Shown: positions 26,375-28,303 of the stretch, piece by piece | How the letters are laid out: every line of letters starts with the position of its first letter | Position numbering within the stretch: the stretch's first letter is position 1 | Origin: a virus | Length of the DNA stretch: 28,303 bases | Direction: 5' to 3' (one strand) | IMG/VR virus record: IMGVR_UViG_3300006071_000074 | Coordinates: 1 to 28,303 of that record | Program-made: the position numbers and the translations under genes | The notes under the pieces: generated by a model | Seen by the model: the letters and a program-made list of their open reading frames with translations, nothing else | Told to the model about the DNA's origin: nothing | The model's database searches: none

Positions 26375-28117
26375 ATGACACAACAAATTTTAAATTATGG
26401 AAATTCAGTTAATGACGGCACCGGCGACACATTGCGTGTTGCCTCAGTCAAAATAAATGATAATTTTACAGACTTGTATACAAAAGTAACTTCCTTAACC
26501 GGACTTACATTACCTCCGCAAACAAACTTTCAAAATGGTTTGTTAACTACTGACGGATTATCTTTAAGTTGGACAGCATCGCCTATCACCGTAGATAATT
26601 TACTAGTAGCATCGGGTCAGTATAGTAATCCAATTTGGATTACTAGTTTAGCTTATTCTAAACTTACAGGTGCACCGGTACTTAGTGCTGTAGCAACTAC
26701 TGGAAGTTATCAAAGTCTATTGAATAAACCTGTATTTGCTGCTGTGGCTACTAGTGGCAGCTATAACGATTTATTGAATTTACCTACAATTCCAGCCGCA
26801 CAAGTTAATAGTGACTGGAATTCTAGTTCTGGAATTTCTAGAATTTTAAATAAACCAACACTTGCTTCAGTAGCAACTAGTGGTAGTTACAATGATTTGT
26901 CAAATAAACCATCACTTTCTACAGTGGCAACTAGCGGTAGTTACAACGATTTATCTAATAAGCCATCATTATTCAGCGGTGCTTATTCAGATCTAACTGG
27001 TAAGCCATCATTGTTTAGTGGTGCATATTCAGATCTAACTGGTAAGCCATCATTGTTCAGCGGAGCCTATGCAGATTTAACTGGTAAGCCAGATCTAAGT
27101 GTTTATCAATTAAGCTCATCTGCATTCAATGGAAATTATAATAGTTTAACTAACAAACCGTCTCTTGCAACAGTAGCAACTAGCGGTAGTTACAGTGATT
27201 TGTCTGGAACTCCAACACTTTCTACAGTTGCAACTAGTGGGGACTATAGAGATCTATCGCATACACCTAGTATTCCTTCTATTGGAAATTTTGTATTTAC
27301 TGGTAGTACAATAACTTCCACTGGAAATTCTACAGTTGAAATTGATGAAAATGTATTAGTTAAAGAATCAATCTCAATACAAACTTCTGCTACTTCAGGA
27401 TCTTATAATTCTGTTTTGAATTTCAATAACACAGCTGGGTTATCTGTGTTTTCTATAGATGCATCGTTTGCTTCCCCTGGTACAGCAACCGTATCGTTGT
27501 TAGCTAGCTCTGGAGGATCTAGTGAAAACAATGTATCTAGAAATATGGACATTGGTACAACAAACGGCAGTGTTAATATCAAACACGGTACTAGCACCTT
27601 GTTTACAACTAGTTTGAGCGGAATTGACGGATCTTTAAAATTAGCTAACGGGGCGATGACTTCTGATACTAATATAATTGATATCTTTACTAATACCTCA
27701 TCTCCTAATTTCGCAGAAGTTTACTTGCATGACAATACTGAAGTAGCCATTACAGCAGATGGCGCCATAACAAACTGGTCGTTTAAATCAGGAGGTATGC
27801 TATCTTTACCGCCTACAAACAATAATGTTAATATCGATGCTAGTGCCGCAGGTGTAATAACTTTGAATACAAACGATACTGTTACTTTTACAAGTTTTAG
27901 TGGTATGATTATTATCAACGATAACGATAACGGATATGTATACACTTACATAATGGGCAGTGGATCTGATCCAGTGTTATTGGGTACAACTAATTTGAAT
28001 CCAACCTTAACTGATTGGGTAACATTTGTAGCTGGAACAGGAACTTACGTCTTTACTAACAAAGCTTCGTCTCGAGACTACAACTTTGTTACCATAAAAA
28101 CAAGAAATAATGCCTAA
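26375..28117 (+). CDS. Tail-fibre / baseplate-appendage protein with SYNDLSNKP repeats
   Basis: A 580-residue protein. The N-terminus ILNYGNSVNDGTGDTLRVAS (5-24) with KINDNFTDLY (26-35) is the attachment motif seen at the start of many T4-like and cyanophage fibre proteins. Residues 92-300 carry about ten YxDLxxKP repeats. After a beta-rich Ser/Thr/Asn-rich shaft, the C-terminal domain (about 495-580) contains TFTSFSGMIIINDNDNGYVY and VTFVAGTGTYVFTNKASSRD, a head domain of the type I associate with cyanophage fibres. Such proteins trimerise and make contact with the host. The repeats and variable shaft fit rapid evolution of host recognition. The ATG follows the giant gene after five bases with AAAGGA as ribosome-binding site, so both are probably co-translated from one message. 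Identity as a fibre is well supported; which T4 fibre position it takes is not. Confidence 0.72.
   Translation: MTQQILNYGNSVNDGTGDTLRVASVKINDNFTDLYTKVTSLTGLTLPPQTNFQNGLLTTDGLSLSWTASPITVDNLLVASGQYSNPIWITSLAYSKLTGAPVLSAVATTGSYQSLLNKPVFAAVATSGSYNDLLNLPTIPAAQVNSDWNSSSGISRILNKPTLASVATSGSYNDLSNKPSLSTVATSGSYNDLSNKPSLFSGAYSDLTGKPSLFSGAYSDLTGKPSLFSGAYADLTGKPDLSVYQLSSSAFNGNYNSLTNKPSLATVATSGSYSDLSGTPTLSTVATSGDYRDLSHTPSIPSIGNFVFTGSTITSTGNSTVEIDENVLVKESISIQTSATSGSYNSVLNFNNTAGLSVFSIDASFASPGTATVSLLASSGGSSENNVSRNMDIGTTNGSVNIKHGTSTLFTTSLSGIDGSLKLANGAMTSDTNIIDIFTNTSSPNFAEVYLHDNTEVAITADGAITNWSFKSGGMLSLPPTNNNVNIDASAAGVITLNTNDTVTFTSFSGMIIINDNDNGYVYTYIMGSGSDPVLLGTTNLNPTLTDWVTFVAGTGTYVFTNKASSRDYNFVTIKTRNNA
26648..27274 (+). 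repeat. Tandem peptide repeats, YxDLxxKP type, in the fibre gene
   Basis: About ten units over residues 92-300 in two period lengths. The 18-residue form VATSGSYNDLSNKPSL occurs twice in direct succession (163-198), with looser copies at 103-121, 122-139, 265-282 and 283-300. The 14-residue form LFSGAYSDLTGKPS is repeated three times in a row (199-240, nt 26969-27094); units one and two are nearly identical in DNA over 42 bp, pointing to recent tandem expansion. The repeated Y-x-D-L-x-x-K/T-P forms a triple-stranded fibre shaft in other phages. Confidence 0.88.
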
Positions 28118-28148
28118 AACGGGATTAAACTACCAGATTATATCCGTT

Positions 28149-28156
28149 GATAAATA
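28149..28156 (+). promoter_or_regulatory. T4-type late promoter box (GATAAATA)
   Basis: GATAAATA sits 20 nt upstream of the ATG at 28177 in the 59-nt gap after the fibre gene. GATAAATAT is identical to the box at 6480-6488. An AAAGAGAG ribosome-binding region follows at 28163-28170. It starts a new late unit that runs off the window. Confidence 0.7.
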
Positions 28157-28176
28157 TAAGATAAAGAGAGATAGAT

Positions 28177-28303
28177 ATGCAGACTAAAGACGCAACAGGG
28201 ATTCATATAGAAGGTCATATTAAAATTTATGACCCAATTTCTAACGAAATTTACATCAACAAACGTAATGCTATTCATTATGAAAATATGAGTATAGCTA
28301 TTG
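28177..28303 (+). CDS. Small conserved phage protein of unknown function (C-terminus cut by window edge)
   Basis: Forty-two codons are visible: the start MQTKDATGIHIEGHIKIYDP, then NEIYINKRNAIHYENMSIAI. The layout G-H-I-K-I-x-D-P-x-x-x-E-x-x-x-x-K-R-N-A-I-H-Y-E-N-M-S recalls a short conserved virion-associated family of T4-like marine phages, but I have no function for it. It has its own late promoter and an AGAGAG ribosome-binding site, so it is expressed as a late gene. Its position after the fibre gene suggests a structural or appendage role; that is inference. Confidence 0.65.
   Translation, partial: MQTKDATGIHIEGHIKIYDPISNEIYINKRNAIHYENMSIAI

Noticed and set aside
28125-28149. Possible terminator hairpin between the fibre gene and the last gene
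   Set aside because: AACGG and CCGTT can pair, but the stem is only about five pairs plus a bulge, the loop is about 20 nt, and no T-run follows; not enough for a terminator call.

Overview
The window reads as the tail-baseplate module of an AT-rich T4-like myovirus (contractile tail), closest in flavour to the marine and cyanophage-type relatives of T4 rather than to T4 itself. The grounds are recognisable homologues of T4 gp55 (late sigma factor), gp48-type tube cap, gp53, gp5, gp25 and gp6, tight one-strand packing, and T4-style ATAAATA late-promoter boxes. The host cannot be read from the sequence. No integrase, IS element, CRISPR array, tRNA or rRNA was seen.

Layout: 1-722 (minus strand) is a 5' portion of gene 55, running off the left edge. 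723-806 is a divergent control region with a near-perfect host sigma-70 promoter firing left into gene 55 and a late-promoter box firing right into the structural genes; the two share one base. From 807 everything is on the plus strand: tube cap (gp48-like), a short gp53, a 752-residue putative hub protein, gp5 spike without a lysozyme domain, and gp25, with junctions of +2 to -1 nt. A second late-promoter box at 6480 precedes an oversized gp6 (1162 aa), which overlaps by 8 nt a giant 5460-codon gene (9987-26369). This is followed by a 580-aa tail-fibre-like protein with YxDLxxKP repeats and, after a third late-promoter box, the start of a small conserved gene cut by the right edge.

How it works together: host RNA polymerase would first transcribe gene 55; gp55 would then direct polymerase to the ATAAATA boxes and turn on the baseplate operons. 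The products form the tube cap, central hub and spike (gp48, hub, gp5), the wedges (gp53, gp25, gp6), and the peripheral, host-contacting parts (giant protein and fibre).

The most unusual item is the giant protein. It looks like conserved baseplate-type segments interrupted by adhesin-like modules: a seven-bladed FG-GAP-like beta-propeller, itself carrying an insertion of about 365 residues inside one blade, several carbohydrate-binding-module-like units, and several families of short beta-domains present in two or more diverged copies far apart in the chain.
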